Notes: generated by a model not told the origin, from the letters alone. 64,000 nt of DNA from Nonomuraea sp. NEAU-A123 (GCF_018603905.1 NZ_JAHFZZ010000017.1:1-64000); one strand, 5' to 3'; shown: positions 8,401-16,569, counted from the stretch's first letter. Program-made: numbers and translations.

Positions 8401-9989
8401 CGGTCGTAACCGTGGTGAGTCAGGCGTATGCCTTCACGGTGCTCCCAGATGGTTAGCATCGCCTGGGACAGCAGCGGCAATGTCCCGGCCAGCGGCTCGC
8501 CTGGCCCCTGCCGCAGTTCGGTCAGGATGTCGTCGGCCAGCCCAGGCTCCAGCTCCAGCCCCGCCTCGGCGGCAGGGCCGGTGATGGTCAGGCGAAGTTC
8601 CAGCTCGCTCATTGGCCCGACGATGAATGGCTGGGCCAGGGACTGGGCCAGCAGTCGGAAGTCCGCGCACCGGTCGATGTAATCGCCCCGGACCGCCATC
8701 ACCACAACCGCGGCCGGGATCTCCTCCGGCCCGCACAAGTGTGTCGCCGCCGAGTGCAGCACAGTGATCAGCTCATGCGCGGCAGCCGACGAATCGTCGG
8801 CCGCGGTGAAGATCTCCTCGAACTGGTCGACGACCAGCAGTAGCCGGCTCGCCGCCGCTTGCCGGTCCGTCAGGCCCCGCCGTGCAGCGTCTGCCTCGAC
8901 CGCCTGGCGAACCAGCAGATGGGATTGCTCGGGATGGTCGGCCAGTTGCCGCAGCACCGAGGTCGCCTCCAGCCCGGTCAGGCCAGCGAGCAATGTGGCC
9001 AGGCGTTCCAGAGGGGCGGAGGTCGGCCGGTCCAGCACAGCACGGGGCCACAGGCGGGCCTGCTCGCTCAGCTTCCCCCGCGCCAGCTCGGGCAGCAGTC
9101 CCGCGCGCAGCAGTGAGGACTTGCCCGCCCCCGACGCGCCCGTCACCACCACCAGGCTCGGCCCGCCTGACCGCTGAGCCAGCGTGGCCACCAGCTCCGC
9201 GACGATCACCTCGCGGCCATAGAACACCGGGGCGTCGTCCTCGTGAAAGGCCACCAGCCCTTTGTAGGGGCACTGCTCCCAAATGGCTGGGCGTGTGCGG
9301 TCCTGGCTACCCCCCGGATCGCGGGTGCGCTGTTCGATCACCGCGACCTGGTCGGCCAGCAGCCGGATGTCGGTCGTCTGCCGGTACTGTAACCCCACCG
9401 ACACCTGCAGATCGGCGCTGGCCTGGTCCATCCGAGTACGAATCAGCCGTAGCTGTAGCGCCATTTCGGCGGCCACGAACCCGAACTCCGTGAACTGCTC
9501 ACCTAGCCTGGCCAGGCCCGTGGCCAGCTGTCGCTGTACTAGGCGGTCTCCGCTGATCACGGCCTGTTCGATCGCCGCCCCGACCAGATCGTGGTGTCGC
9601 ATGACCTCGGCGATCTCTGCCCGTAGCTGGTCGGCCCGCTCACCACCGGCCTCTAGAGCGACCTGAATCTCCTGCTCCACCATGGTCTGCAGATCCCGCC
9701 CGGCGGCGGCGGTGTCGGGCCCGCCCGGGCCCAGCCGATTGATCGCCGCCTTGACCAGATCGGTGAGCACATTGCCGCCCACAGCGGCCAGCGCGCCCAC
9801 CAGCGCCGCGGTGGCCGTGGCGCCCGGGATCAGTAATGGCCCCAGCGCACCCGCCGACAACACCGCCAGCAGGGTCGGCGGCGTCCACCTCCGCGCTCCC
9901 GTACCCGCAGCCGAGGTCAGCCGCATGATGCGTGCACGTATCCCGGCGCGCATCAACTCTGACGGATCGTCCGGCGGCTGGATGCCCAC
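5442..9989 (-). CDS. nSTAND1 NTPase with C-terminal 14-blade WD40 region
   Basis: 1515 residues. The N-terminal part (about 1-225) has a hydrophobic helix pair and a helical segment. The nSTAND1 hallmark CPYKGLVAFHEDDAPVFYGRE follows, then P-loop VVVTGASGAGKSS near residue 280 and LLLVVDQFEEIFT (Walker B). Next come a winged-helix region (IAHDALLVSWPQLRGWLEGD), one TM segment near 720 (TALAALLLLSTGTAAIAI) and, from about 790, fourteen WD40 units of the form VxSVAFSPDGxxLASxS...GWVRLWDPATGKQIG. The tail ends GVEFRAVCP. Fourteen blades would make two seven-blade propellers. Likely a membrane-tethered sensor/signalling ATPase; conflict or stress signalling is inferred. It shares the WH-TM-WD40 module with both kinases at the right of the window. 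Confidence 0.9.
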   Translation of the reverse strand: MGIQPPDDPSELMRAGIRARIMRLTSAAGTGARRWTPPTLLAVLSAGALGPLLIPGATATAALVGALAAVGGNVLTDLVKAAINRLGPGGPDTAAAGRDLQTMVEQEIQVALEAGGERADQLRAEIAEVMRHHDLVGAAIEQAVISGDRLVQRQLATGLARLGEQFTEFGFVAAEMALQLRLIRTRMDQASADLQVSVGLQYRQTTDIRLLADQVAVIEQRTRDPGGSQDRTRPAIWEQCPYKGLVAFHEDDAPVFYGREVIVAELVATLAQRSGGPSLVVVTGASGAGKSSLLRAGLLPELARGKLSEQARLWPRAVLDRPTSAPLERLATLLAGLTGLEATSVLRQLADHPEQSHLLVRQAVEADAARRGLTDRQAAASRLLLVVDQFEEIFTAADDSSAAAHELITVLHSAATHLCGPEEIPAAVVVMAVRGDYIDRCADFRLLAQSLAQPFIVGPMSELELRLTITGPAAEAGLELEPGLADDILTELRQGPGEPLAGTLPLLSQAMLTIWEHREGIRLTHHGYDRTGGVRQAVATSADVAYRELSEEAKAAARRLFQQLTLVTADGVPARRAVPRSALGIDDTGNVPADGGLAQLLEVFTRRRLLVVDRETVQIAHDALLVSWPQLRGWLEGDLAAHAQYSQLLDDARNWQSNGRRASYLYRGEQLASVRELVPSWQANTDRYPDLGSVPAEFLTAAITAETRTTRLRRTLMTALAALLLLSTGTAAIAIRLQQTAIRERDSAASQVLAARSEQVPDDNPRLAAQLAAAAWRVDQAAEARYSMTAVTTRPLRAVLSTRDGYVSSVAFSPDGRVLASGSHGGGEGWVRLWDPATGKQIGHALHDPDGRVRSVAFSPDGHTLATASSNEAGENAEGWVRLWDPATGKQIGHALHDPDGRVWSVAFSPDGHTLATASSRSSPGSPDIEGWVRLWDPASGKRIGPPLHVPGSGVSSVAFSPDGRILAGAGGHSIGDDGSEGWIRLWDPATGKQIGPTLRDPDGRVNSVDFSPDGRTLASGSGASNGWVRLWDPATGKQTGPTLRDPDGRVNSVDFSPDGRTLASGSGASNGWVRLWDPAGGEQIGPALRDPDGAVASVAFSPDGKTLASATHSFIDNGGLGWVRLWGPATGRQIGPTLQEPDGDVSSLAFSPDGRTLASASSRDTSDGDSIEGWIRLWDPATGKQTGPAMHNPDGEVSSVAFSPDGRILAGAGGHSIGDDGSEGWIRLWDPATGKQIGPTLRDPDGRVNSVDFSPDGRTLASGSDSIVSDTEGWIRLWDPATGKQTGPAMHDPDGKVSSVAFSPDGKTLASASSGSGGGENIEGWIRLWDPATGKQTGPAMHDPDGKVSSVAFSPDGGTLASGSGASGGWVRLWDRATGKQAGPALRDPDGSVTSVTFNPDGRTLASASGRVKADINTAEGWIRLWDRATGRQIGPALHDPVGYAVSAVFSPDGHTLASGSRTGDLNNEQGWVRLMAGPPSDLPAAMCALPGDPLTQAEWDEYARGVEFRAVCP
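5600..7620 (-). repeat. Tandem WD40-encoding DNA repeats with identical internal blocks
   Basis: Fourteen units of about 135-155 bp inside the nSTAND1 gene. Blades 4 and 9 are the same (both carry GGHSIGDDGSEGW) and are identical at the DNA level over more than 100 bp (blocks around 6240-6390 and 6970-7120). Blades 5 and 6 are also near-identical (GSGASNGWVRLWD). Linkers between blades differ in length and sequence while the blade core is fixed, the pattern expected from recent unequal exchange or gene conversion. Confidence 0.85.
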
Positions 9990-10334
9990 GCGACTCTATC
10001 GTCGGGCACGAACGAAACGTTCCGGTCAGCGCCAAGCTCCCCGGAGCAACCTGAGCCCGCTGTACGACTTGATAACCAAGCCGGACCCGATCCTGGGCTG
10101 GAGCGGCTCCTTGGGCACGCTTCCCCGGTCATCACCCAGCGCTACGACCGCGGACAGACAGCACTGGACGGGCGCGCTGCCTACCGGCTCACCGCGCTGA
10201 AGGAGGATCCGGGGCCGCTGCATCTGGTGACACTGCCCGATCGCGCCGACCCGGGTGGTGAGCCAACATGCCTTACGCGCCTGAAAAGATCATCTCGCGT
10301 TGACCTGCGAGGAGATGCTAAGAACTCCGGATAA
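9990..10334. other. Interval upstream of the nSTAND1 gene, decayed coding text only
   Basis: One plus frame at about 10136-10334 reads like protein (QRYDRGQTALDGRAAYRLTA, then LHLVTLPDRADPGGE) and ends in a TAA at 10332-10334, but I see no start and do not recognise a family. No clear promoter or terminator is visible. Confidence 0.3.
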
Positions 10335-10454
10335 CGATCGAAGTACGGGCATCGGCTGCCGCCGGGAAGCGACTACATCCATGAACTCGTCATGGTCCGC
10401 GTCGACGTCGCGCTCAGGAACCTCGTCGAGGTCTTCGAGGGGAGGACCGCGTGA
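10335..10454 (+). pseudogene. C-terminal remnant of a small conserved actinobacterial gene
   Basis: After an in-frame TAA the frame reads YGHRLPPGSDYIHELVMVRV then ALRNLVEVFEGRTA and stops at TGA 10452-10454, 1 bp before the ATG of the following pseudogene. The close coupling with that gene suggests an old two-gene operon of conserved hypothetical proteins. There is no plausible start codon, so it is called a remnant. Confidence 0.45.
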
Positions 10455-10455
10455 C

Positions 10456-10737
10456 ATGGCGGAGATCCCTGACTTCCATGGCCCGCACTTCGGGCCTCCG
10501 CAGGCCAACCACGTCAAGCTGACCTGGTACGCACTAACCGATCGGGCACGGTGGATCCGCGTGGTCTCGCATTCTTGCGAGTGCAGCAGGACGTTGTACG
10601 AGCTGTGCGCCGCCGGTGGCTAAGGGTTCGTACGCTGAACGGACCGCGCCGAGGGTACCACCCACGAAACCACGTGGATGTTGACCGCGGCGGCGAGGAG
10701 TCTGTACGAACGGATCCTGCGCGGCGAGGTGCGATGA
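10456..10737 (+). pseudogene. Conserved hypothetical protein inactivated by two in-frame stops
   Basis: One frame continues through 93 codons: LTWYALTDRARWIRVVSHSC, then LYELCAAGG, stop (TAA), GFVR, stop (TGA), TDRAEGTTHETTWMLTAAARS and ERILRGEVR before a natural TGA. The intact actinobacterial family I recall reads through both positions (LTWYALTD, TYELCQAGG, RRT). Both lesions can be explained by single C-to-T changes (CAA to TAA, CGA to TGA). The family function is unknown. The alternative, that the first 55 codons are a real short gene, is less likely because the text after the stops is still family-like. Confidence 0.65.
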
Positions 10738-10963
10738 GACTGTCACGGCGGACGGTGTCCTAATGCGCGTCGGGGCAAGACCGCCCTGTGGACGGACAGG
10801 AGTTTCTCCTGGTAGGCGGCCATCACGATCGTGGTACACGGCCACGAGTCCTCCCGGTGGGCGGTCATAAGGAAGGCGGGTTGGCGGCCTGCGCCGAGCT
10901 GCCGCCTTGATGTTGAGCGCGGCGAGAATGTCAGTGGAGACGGGGACGAAATATCAGTGGTCA

Positions 10964-11398
10964 GATAGGTCTCCGACCAATTCCTTCTTCTTTGGCGTCG
11001 ACCGACACGACCGGCTCGCTTTCGGCCATGTAGGCGGTCACCTGGAAGTGGATTTACCCGAACTGGGCATGGCGATCCGGTTGCTGGTTGCCCTCCAGCA
11101 CCTCGGCGTTGCCCTGCAACGAGTACCCCGCCTCGATCAGCAGCCGCCGCGCGGTGTCGTCACTGATCGGATGCCCCTGGCGGGTCAACTCGGTGGCGAG
11201 TGTGTTCAACGACCGAGTGTGTTCAACGACAACGCCGTCCAGCGCAGCGGCGACTCTGGATCGCCCTGAGTGACCGGCTCCGCCAGCGTATCCAGCGCCG
11301 CGGGCAGCCCGGGGTCGACCTGCTCGGCTCGCTTGCGGCCCGCTCCGGAGCGACGCATCCGGAGCTCGGCCAGCGTACGGCGCCCCTCGTTTCGGGCG
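10964..11398 (-). pseudogene. Frameshifted remnant of an ISAzo13-family transposase
   Basis: Read on the minus strand in three frames: RRSGAGRKRAEQVDPGLPAA and GDPESPLRWTALS, then LATELTRQGHPISDDTARRL and YSLQGNAEVLEGNQQPDRHA, then EPVVSVDAK and (with one base removed) KKELVGDL. This is the first third of an ISAzo13-type DDE transposase; the rest is absent. The first break coincides with a perfect 17-bp tandem duplication (11197-11213 and 11214-11230). The element is clearly dead. Confidence 0.75.
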
Positions 11399-11401
11399 GT
11401 C

Positions 11402-12217
11402 TTACAGAGAGTAGGCGCCGGAGGCGAGGGCGATGACGCCGACCACGGTCATCAGCAGCGCCGAGCCGGGGTGCATGGCGATCGAGATGCGGATGTCCTG
11501 CTTCTTCCAGGCGAGCCAGACGCCCGGGTAGAGGAAGACAAGCTTTGACAGGACCGTCCAAGGGGCCCAGAAGTGGTACACCGAGAAGAAGAAGGTGTTG
11601 AAGAACGGGGCCCACTTGCCGAGCTGCGGGAGGCGGGGCAGCAGGAAGCCGCGGAAGTAGTACTCCTCGAGCAGGGGCAGGGTGAAGCCGGTGAACGGCG
11701 CGCAGATGAGCAGCGTGGTGAGCACGAGCTCGTGTGAGTAGCCCTGTAGGTAGGTGGCGCCGTCGGGGCCGGCGCCCTGGTAGTTCACCCAGGTGAAGAA
11801 CCAGTCGTAGACGATGTTGTCCAGCGGGGTCAGCGAGAGCGAGACCACGGTCATCCACACGAGGCACGCGGCCCCGAGCCAGAAGACCTTGCGCCGCGAG
11901 AGCGGCTTGTCGCGGTAGTGGACGACGCCCTTCATCGTGAAGCGGCCGGTCTGCTTCTTGCCCAGCCACAGCAGGAACAGCTGGAGTGGGAAGAGCACAA
12001 CCGCGAGGGCGATGGCCCAGGCCAGGAAGATCGGGAAGTTCATCGTCCGGACCAGGGGGGCGGCGATGAACGCGTACACGGCGACGATGACCGCGCCGGG
12101 CACCAGGTGCAGTGCGATGGAGAACGGGACGGAGTGACGGTCGGCGAGGAGCTTCGCGACGAAGCCTTTCGGCTGGGCGCCTTGGGTGTCGGCCGGGGGC
12201 CGCATTGCTGTGTCCAT
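11402..12217 (-). CDS. CPBP-family intramembrane glutamic protease (Rce1/Abi-like)
   Basis: About 271 residues with several TM segments. Motif 1 LLEEYYFRGFLLPRL (EExxxR) lies near residue 184, motif 2 FSVYHFW follows, and motif 3-like AMHPGSALL is near the C-terminus. These glutamate/histidine motifs define the CAAX protease and bacteriocin-processing (CPBP) family of membrane endopeptidases. ATG 12217 (MDTAMRPP) is preferred to an upstream in-frame ATG at 12247. It is a single gene; its substrate cannot be inferred. The stop lies just beside the ISAzo13 remnant, so the 3' flank has been rearranged. Confidence 0.85.
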   Translation of the reverse strand: MDTAMRPPADTQGAQPKGFVAKLLADRHSVPFSIALHLVPGAVIVAVYAFIAAPLVRTMNFPIFLAWAIALAVVLFPLQLFLLWLGKKQTGRFTMKGVVHYRDKPLSRRKVFWLGAACLVWMTVVSLSLTPLDNIVYDWFFTWVNYQGAGPDGATYLQGYSHELVLTTLLICAPFTGFTLPLLEEYYFRGFLLPRLPQLGKWAPFFNTFFFSVYHFWAPWTVLSKLVFLYPGVWLAWKKQDIRISIAMHPGSALLMTVVGVIALASGAYSL

Positions 12218-12595
12218 GCCGAGAATCGTGGCCCCGCGACCCAACACGGAGCTGACATGGCCCTGATACGGCTTCGAGTCGCCGTGAAAGGTGCAGGTTG
12301 CGGTGGGTGCGGACCGGGCGGGAGCTATCGGATCGCTCCCGCATCGCGGGTTCGACGGGGATCGGATTTATCTCCAGGAGCTGCTGTACGGCGATGCCGC
12401 CCCGGACGCCGAGACCGTATGGCAGACCACCACAGACGACAGCGCTCCGGTCACTGACCTTCAGATCCGTGCGAGCTGCCGCCTCCTGCGCGTTCCGCGA
12501 AGGTTCACGCCCCCATCACGCCATGGCCGTTACGAGGGTTGGCCAACGATCTAGCGTCGTGAGGCCAGATAGACCTAACGCAGCGGAGCCCCCTC
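12218..12595. other. Intergenic interval with one weak coding-like segment
   Basis: Between two divergent genes. A plus frame at about 12345-12500 reads FDGDRIYLQELLYGDAAPDA and could be a gene fragment, but no start, RBS or family is evident. Promoters of the CPBP and GDPD genes presumably lie here. GGAG sits just upstream of the GDPD start. Confidence 0.35.
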
Positions 12596-13663
12596 ATGCA
12601 CCTTCGTCATGTCCTGCTGAGCTTGGCCTTTGTGCCTGCGCTCGCCGCGCCAGTAGCTGCCCACGCGTCAACGGCCGACGGTCCCGGCGTGTTGCCCCAG
12701 AAGACTCACTTCGACCTTCAGGCCCACCGCGGTGGCATCGGCATGACGACCGAGGAGTCGCTGGAGGGGTTCGGTAAAGCGATGCGCCTCGGGGTCAGCA
12801 CCCTGGAGTTGGACACCCACGTCACCAAGGATGAGAAGGTCGTCGTCAACCACGACCGGCAGATCAGCGCCCAGAAGTGCCGCGACACCGCACCGGTCAC
12901 GCCCGGTGATCCGCTGTACCCGTACGTCGGAAAGTACATCAAGGACCTGACCCTGGCTCAGATCAAGACCATGGACTGCGGGTATCAGCAGTTGCCCGGT
13001 TTCCCCGAGCAGGAGCAGATCAAGGGCTTCCGGATGATCGAGCTCAAGGACGTCTTGAACCTCGTCAAGAGCTACCGCGCCAAGCAGGTCACGCTCAACA
13101 TCGAGACCAAGGTCGAGGCGGGCGCGCCCGAGCAGACCGCGCCTCGCGAGCTGTTCGTCCGCCGGGTCTTCGAAGAGATCCACACCTCGGGGATCGAACG
13201 CCAGGTCACCATCCAGTCCTTCGACTGGGGCGCGTTGATGGAGATGCACCGGCTTGCGCCGACGTGGCCGCTGGTGGCGCTGACGAACTACGACTTCCTT
13301 CAGATCGGCAAGCCCGGCGCCTCCCCGTGGCTCGGTGGCATTGACGTCGACAACTATGAAGGCGATTTCGTGAAGGCGGCCGCCGCCATCCCTGGCGTCA
13401 CGGCCCTCTCTCCGAACTACGGCTTCCCGCAGAGTGGGAAGGTCGGTGACCCAGGCTTCCGCTTCTACCCCGATCAGGCGATGGTGTCGGAGGCGCACGC
13501 CCGGGGCCTGAAGGTCATCCCGTGGACCTGCGATGACCCCGCCACCATAGAGGCCCTCATGGACATGGGCGTTGACGGCATCATCACGAACTACCCGAAC
13601 CACGTCCGGCAGATCATGGCCGACCGCGGCATGCGACTGCCGAAGGCCTACGCGCCGCGCTGA
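12596..13663 (+). CDS. Secreted glycerophosphodiester phosphodiesterase
   Basis: 355 residues. A signal peptide (MHLRHVLLSLAFVPALAAPV, cleavage likely after AHA) precedes a GDPD TIM barrel. QAHRGGIGMTTEES supplies the catalytic HR and Glu, LELDTHVTKDEKVVVNHD supplies the metal-binding ExD and second His, and the end carries VDGIITNYP. Expected to hydrolyse glycerophosphodiesters from lipids or teichoic acids outside the cell, releasing glycerol-3-phosphate. No operon partner. Assignment is secure at the family level. Confidence 0.93.
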   Translation: MHLRHVLLSLAFVPALAAPVAAHASTADGPGVLPQKTHFDLQAHRGGIGMTTEESLEGFGKAMRLGVSTLELDTHVTKDEKVVVNHDRQISAQKCRDTAPVTPGDPLYPYVGKYIKDLTLAQIKTMDCGYQQLPGFPEQEQIKGFRMIELKDVLNLVKSYRAKQVTLNIETKVEAGAPEQTAPRELFVRRVFEEIHTSGIERQVTIQSFDWGALMEMHRLAPTWPLVALTNYDFLQIGKPGASPWLGGIDVDNYEGDFVKAAAAIPGVTALSPNYGFPQSGKVGDPGFRFYPDQAMVSEAHARGLKVIPWTCDDPATIEALMDMGVDGIITNYPNHVRQIMADRGMRLPKAYAPR

Positions 13664-13732
13664 CTCTCTCTCGGGCACGCGACATCCTCCCGCCTACCGC
13701 GACCCAGTCGAGCCCAGCAGGCCGGGTCCGCA

Positions 13733-13790
13733 GGTCAGACGGCGATGGCCTCGCTGTACGGAAGATGCCAGACCACGCCGCTGAGGAGCC
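13733..13790 (+). repeat. Dispersed repeat, copy 1 (partner at 28160-28218)
   Basis: 58 bp (core GATGGCCTCGCTGTACGG and CTGAGGAGCC) that matches 28160-28218 closely, with one 1-bp gap. In copy 2 it encodes MASLYGKMLDHAAEEPLYDS; in copy 1 the gap breaks that frame. Origin unknown; possibly relics of the start of a multicopy gene. Confidence 0.6.
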
Positions 13791-13872
13791 CGCAGCCGGT
13801 GCAAATGGACGAACTCCAGCAGGTCGCGTGCGCTGATCGCGAAGTGGGAACCGCTGGGCGCGGAGTTCCGGG

Positions 13873-14466
13873 TTACTCGGCGGGGCTTGTCTCCCCGTTC
13901 GCGTCACCCACGAGATGTTCGCGGACCGCGGTGAGGATGCGGTCGGACAGGTCGTCGTCGGCGCAGGCCCGTGACAACAGCAACGCTCCCACGATGGTGG
14001 ACAACTCCACGAGCACCGCCTCTTCATTCCCGTCGTCGAGCTGCCGCATCCCGTCGACCATGCCATGCAAGCCGATGGTGAACGCCTGACGCAGGGGGTC
14101 GCCGGGTTCGGCGCGGGCAGCGTCCACCGCGAGGGCCGGGCCGGGGCAGCCGAGGGCGGGGTTGTCGCGGTGCAGGGCCGACACATAGCCCGCCAGGAAT
14201 TCGGTGCGGGCGCGGCCGGGGGCGGTGTGCTGTGTGAGGTCGTCCAGGGCGGTGGCCCGTTCGGCGAACGCTGCCGAGCAGGCCTGGGCGATCAGGTCGT
14301 CCTTGGAGCTGAAGTGGCGGTAGAAGCCGCCATGGGTCAGCCCCGCGGCGGCCATCGCCTGCGGAACGCTCACCTTGTCGACGCCGTGCGCGCGCAGCAG
14401 CTTCGCCGTGGCCTCGATCACCTGCTCACGGTGCCGCGCGGCTTCGGCCTTGGATGCTCGGGGCAT
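13873..14466 (-). CDS. TetR-family transcriptional repressor
   Basis: 197 residues. The N-terminal HTH reads VSVPQAMAAAGLTHGGFYRH followed by FSSKDDLIAQA, the usual TetR layout. The C-terminal ligand domain carries CPGPALAVDAAR. Divergent from the SDR gene across 68 bp that holds an A+T-rich palindrome, so it very likely represses that gene and itself, responding to a small molecule handled by the SDR/tautomerase pair. Confidence 0.92.
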   Translation of the reverse strand: MPRASKAEAARHREQVIEATAKLLRAHGVDKVSVPQAMAAAGLTHGGFYRHFSSKDDLIAQACSAAFAERATALDDLTQHTAPGRARTEFLAGYVSALHRDNPALGCPGPALAVDAARAEPGDPLRQAFTIGLHGMVDGMRQLDDGNEEAVLVELSTIVGALLLSRACADDDLSDRILTAVREHLVGDANGETSPAE

Positions 14467-14490
14467 GGTGGGTACACTTCCCTCACGGTA

Positions 14491-14510
14491 TAGATGATGC
14501 TAATAATCTA
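14491..14510. promoter_or_regulatory. Candidate TetR operator
   Basis: TAGATGATGCTAATAATCTA is an imperfect 20-bp palindrome (14 of 20 positions symmetric, outer arms TAGAT/ATCTA). It is an A+T-rich island centred between the divergent TetR and SDR starts and 10 bp before the AAGGAGG of the SDR gene. Position and symmetry suggest the TetR binding site. Confidence 0.6.
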
Positions 14511-14534
14511 TTCTACTCAGAAGGAGGTCCGTCC

Positions 14535-15236
14535 ATGGTCGCGATCGAGAACTCCGTGGCGCTGGTGACCGGTGGCCAGCGCGGTCTCGGCAAGGCGTTC
14601 GCCGAGGCACTGGTGGAGCGCGGTGCGGCGAAGGTCTACGTGACCGCGCGCAAACCCGCTACCAGCGATGATCCGCGGATCTTGCCCGTTGCCCTCGATG
14701 TCACCGATCAGGACGCGGTATCGTCCCTCGCCGCCCAGGCCCGGGAGGTGACCATCGTGATCAACAACGCCGGCGTGCTCATCCCATCGCCGCTGCTGAA
14801 GGCGGACATGGCCGACGTGGTCGCCACGTTCGACACCAACGTGTTCGGCGCGCTGCGAGTGGCGCAGACCTTCGCTCCCGTCCTGGCGGCCAACGGCGGT
14901 GGGGCGCTGGTCGACATACACTCCGTGTTGTCCTGGGGTGCCGGCGCGGCGGCCTACGGTGCCTCGAAGGCCGCGCTGTGGTCGATCACGAACTCCCTGC
15001 GCGTCGAACTGGCCCCGCAGGGCACCCAGGTCGTCGGCGTGCACCTCGGCTTCGCCGACACCGACATGACGGCGGGGATCCCGGTCCCGAAGGTATCGCC
15101 CGTCGAGGTCGCCATCGCGGTGCTGGACGGCATCGAAGGCGGTGCCGACGAGGTGCTCGTGGACGAGGTCACCAGGCAGATGAAGGCGGCGCTGTCCGGC
15201 CCGGTAGGAGGGCTCACCGTGGCCATCGGGCGTTGA
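14535..15236 (+). CDS. Short-chain dehydrogenase/reductase (SDR)
   Basis: 233 residues. Nucleotide-binding GGQRGLGKAFAE near the N-terminus, INNAGVL, catalytic Ser in DIHSVLSWG and YGASK (Tyr/Lys). Start ATG 14535 is set by AAGGAGG at 14521-14527. Classical NAD(P)-dependent oxidoreductase; substrate unknown. It is the first gene of a probable two-gene unit with the tautomerase. The 3' spacer contains a 15-bp near-tandem repeat (TGAGCCATCTGACAT / TGAGCCGTCTGACAT, about 15234-15265). Confidence 0.92.
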   Translation: MVAIENSVALVTGGQRGLGKAFAEALVERGAAKVYVTARKPATSDDPRILPVALDVTDQDAVSSLAAQAREVTIVINNAGVLIPSPLLKADMADVVATFDTNVFGALRVAQTFAPVLAANGGGALVDIHSVLSWGAGAAAYGASKAALWSITNSLRVELAPQGTQVVGVHLGFADTDMTAGIPVPKVSPVEVAIAVLDGIEGGADEVLVDEVTRQMKAALSGPVGGLTVAIGR

Positions 15237-15309
15237 GCCATCTGACATTGAGCCGTCTGACATCGAGCCGTCAGGCGCGTAGCCGTCGAACCTCAAGGAG
15301 GCAGGGCAG

Positions 15310-15732
15310 ATGCCGTTGTGGCAGGTCTATCATCCCGTCGGCGCGTATTCCGAGGAGCAGAAGCGTGGCTTCGCCGAGGATGTCACGCAGTTCTACGCCC
15401 GTTTCGGGCTGCCGAAGTTCTACGTCGTCACGCTCTTCCACGAGGTCCCGCGGGCATCGTTTCTGGTCGGGGGAGTACCTTCGGACGACACCGTGCGCGT
15501 CGTGATCGAGCACATCGCCCGCCATGCTGAGGATTCCGGCCTGCGCGAGCGGATGAGCGAGGGCCTGGGTCGCCTGCTGGCCGCGCATACCGGCGACCGC
15601 GGGCTGCACTGCGAGTTCCACATCGACGAGACCCCGCGGGATCTGTGGATGATCGACGGGTTGTTCCCGCCCCCGACGGGCTCGGAGGCGGAGCAGCTCT
15701 GGGCGCAGGACAACCGGCCCGCGCCCTACTGA
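15310..15732 (+). CDS. Tautomerase-superfamily protein (cis-CaaD/4-OT-like)
   Basis: 140 residues beginning MPLWQVYHP, so cleavage of Met leaves the catalytic N-terminal proline of this superfamily. YSEEQKRGFAEDVTQFYARF and a later LHCEFHIDETPRDLWMIDG resemble Tautomerase_3 (putative oxalocrotonate tautomerase) proteins. CAAGGAGG precedes the ATG. Predicted cytosolic isomerase or hydratase acting on unsaturated keto acids or dienols, plausibly on the product of the neighbouring SDR; the reaction is inferred. Confidence 0.8.
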   Translation: MPLWQVYHPVGAYSEEQKRGFAEDVTQFYARFGLPKFYVVTLFHEVPRASFLVGGVPSDDTVRVVIEHIARHAEDSGLRERMSEGLGRLLAAHTGDRGLHCEFHIDETPRDLWMIDGLFPPPTGSEAEQLWAQDNRPAPY

Positions 15733-15804
15733 TCACGCCACACCGATCAGGCGCGTGGTCACGGGCCATGCTCCTCGTCGTGGGTGGGGTGTCCGTCGAA
15801 CTGG

Positions 15805-16569
15805 CTAGAGCACCTTGGACAAGAAGGCCTGAGTCCGTTCGTGCTGAGGGCGGTCGAGCACTTGGCTGGGTGGGCCGCTCTCGACGACGGCGCCGTCGTC
15901 CATGAACACCACCTGGTCACAGACCTGCTTGGCGAAGCCCAGCTCGTGGGTGACCACGACCATGGTCATACCGGCCCCGGCGAGGTCGCGCATCACGTCG
16001 AGGACCTCCCCCACCAGCTCGGGGTCCAGAGCCGAGGTGGGCTCGTCGAACAGCATGAGATTCGGCTTCATGGCCAGTGCCCGGGCGATGGCGATCCGTT
16101 GCTGCTGGCCGCCGGAGAGTTCTTGGGGGTACGCGTCGCCGCGGTGCCCGAGCCCGACCCTGTCCAAAAGCGTCTGAGCCTCGGCGGTGATCTCCTGGCG
16201 GGGACGACGCTGCACCTGAATCGGCGCCTCTACGACGTTCGCGAGCACAGTCATGTGCGGGAACAGGTTGAAGCGCTGGAAGACCATGCCGACGCTGAGT
16301 CTCGCCTTCGCGGTCTCGCGCTCCCTCTTCTCGTAGAGCTTCCCGTTGCGCTCGGTGTAGCCAACGAGCTGCCCGTCGACGTAGAGCCGCCCGGCATCGA
16401 CCTTCTCCAGGTGATTGATGCACCGCAGGAAGGTCGTCTTGCCGGAACCCGACGGCCCGATCAGACAGGTAACTGAACCTTTGGCCACTTCGAGGTTGAT
16501 GCCCTTGAGGATCTCCGTGGAGCCTAGGCTCTTTCGAACGTTCTGGGCTGACACCATCGCGGTGCTCAT
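15805..16569 (-). CDS. Amino-acid-type ABC transporter ATP-binding protein
   Basis: 254 residues with Walker A GPSGSGKTT, Q-loop GMVFQRFNLFPHM, signature LSGGQQQR, Walker B LMLFDEPTSALDPE and the H-loop VVVTHE. The layout (IGPSGSGKTTFLRCINHLE) is that of polar amino acid importers (GlnQ/HisP). ATG 16569 overlaps the permease stop by a few bases, so translation is coupled. A much longer in-frame extension upstream is antisense-free but non-coding in character, so it is not used. Confidence 0.93.
   Translation of the reverse strand: MSTAMVSAQNVRKSLGSTEILKGINLEVAKGSVTCLIGPSGSGKTTFLRCINHLEKVDAGRLYVDGQLVGYTERNGKLYEKRERETAKARLSVGMVFQRFNLFPHMTVLANVVEAPIQVQRRPRQEITAEAQTLLDRVGLGHRGDAYPQELSGGQQQRIAIARALAMKPNLMLFDEPTSALDPELVGEVLDVMRDLAGAGMTMVVVTHELGFAKQVCDQVVFMDDGAVVESGPPSQVLDRPQHERTQAFLSKVL

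Noticed and set aside
12668..13678. 336-codon minus-strand frame
   Set aside because: Antisense of the GDPD gene, which has clear catalytic motifs.
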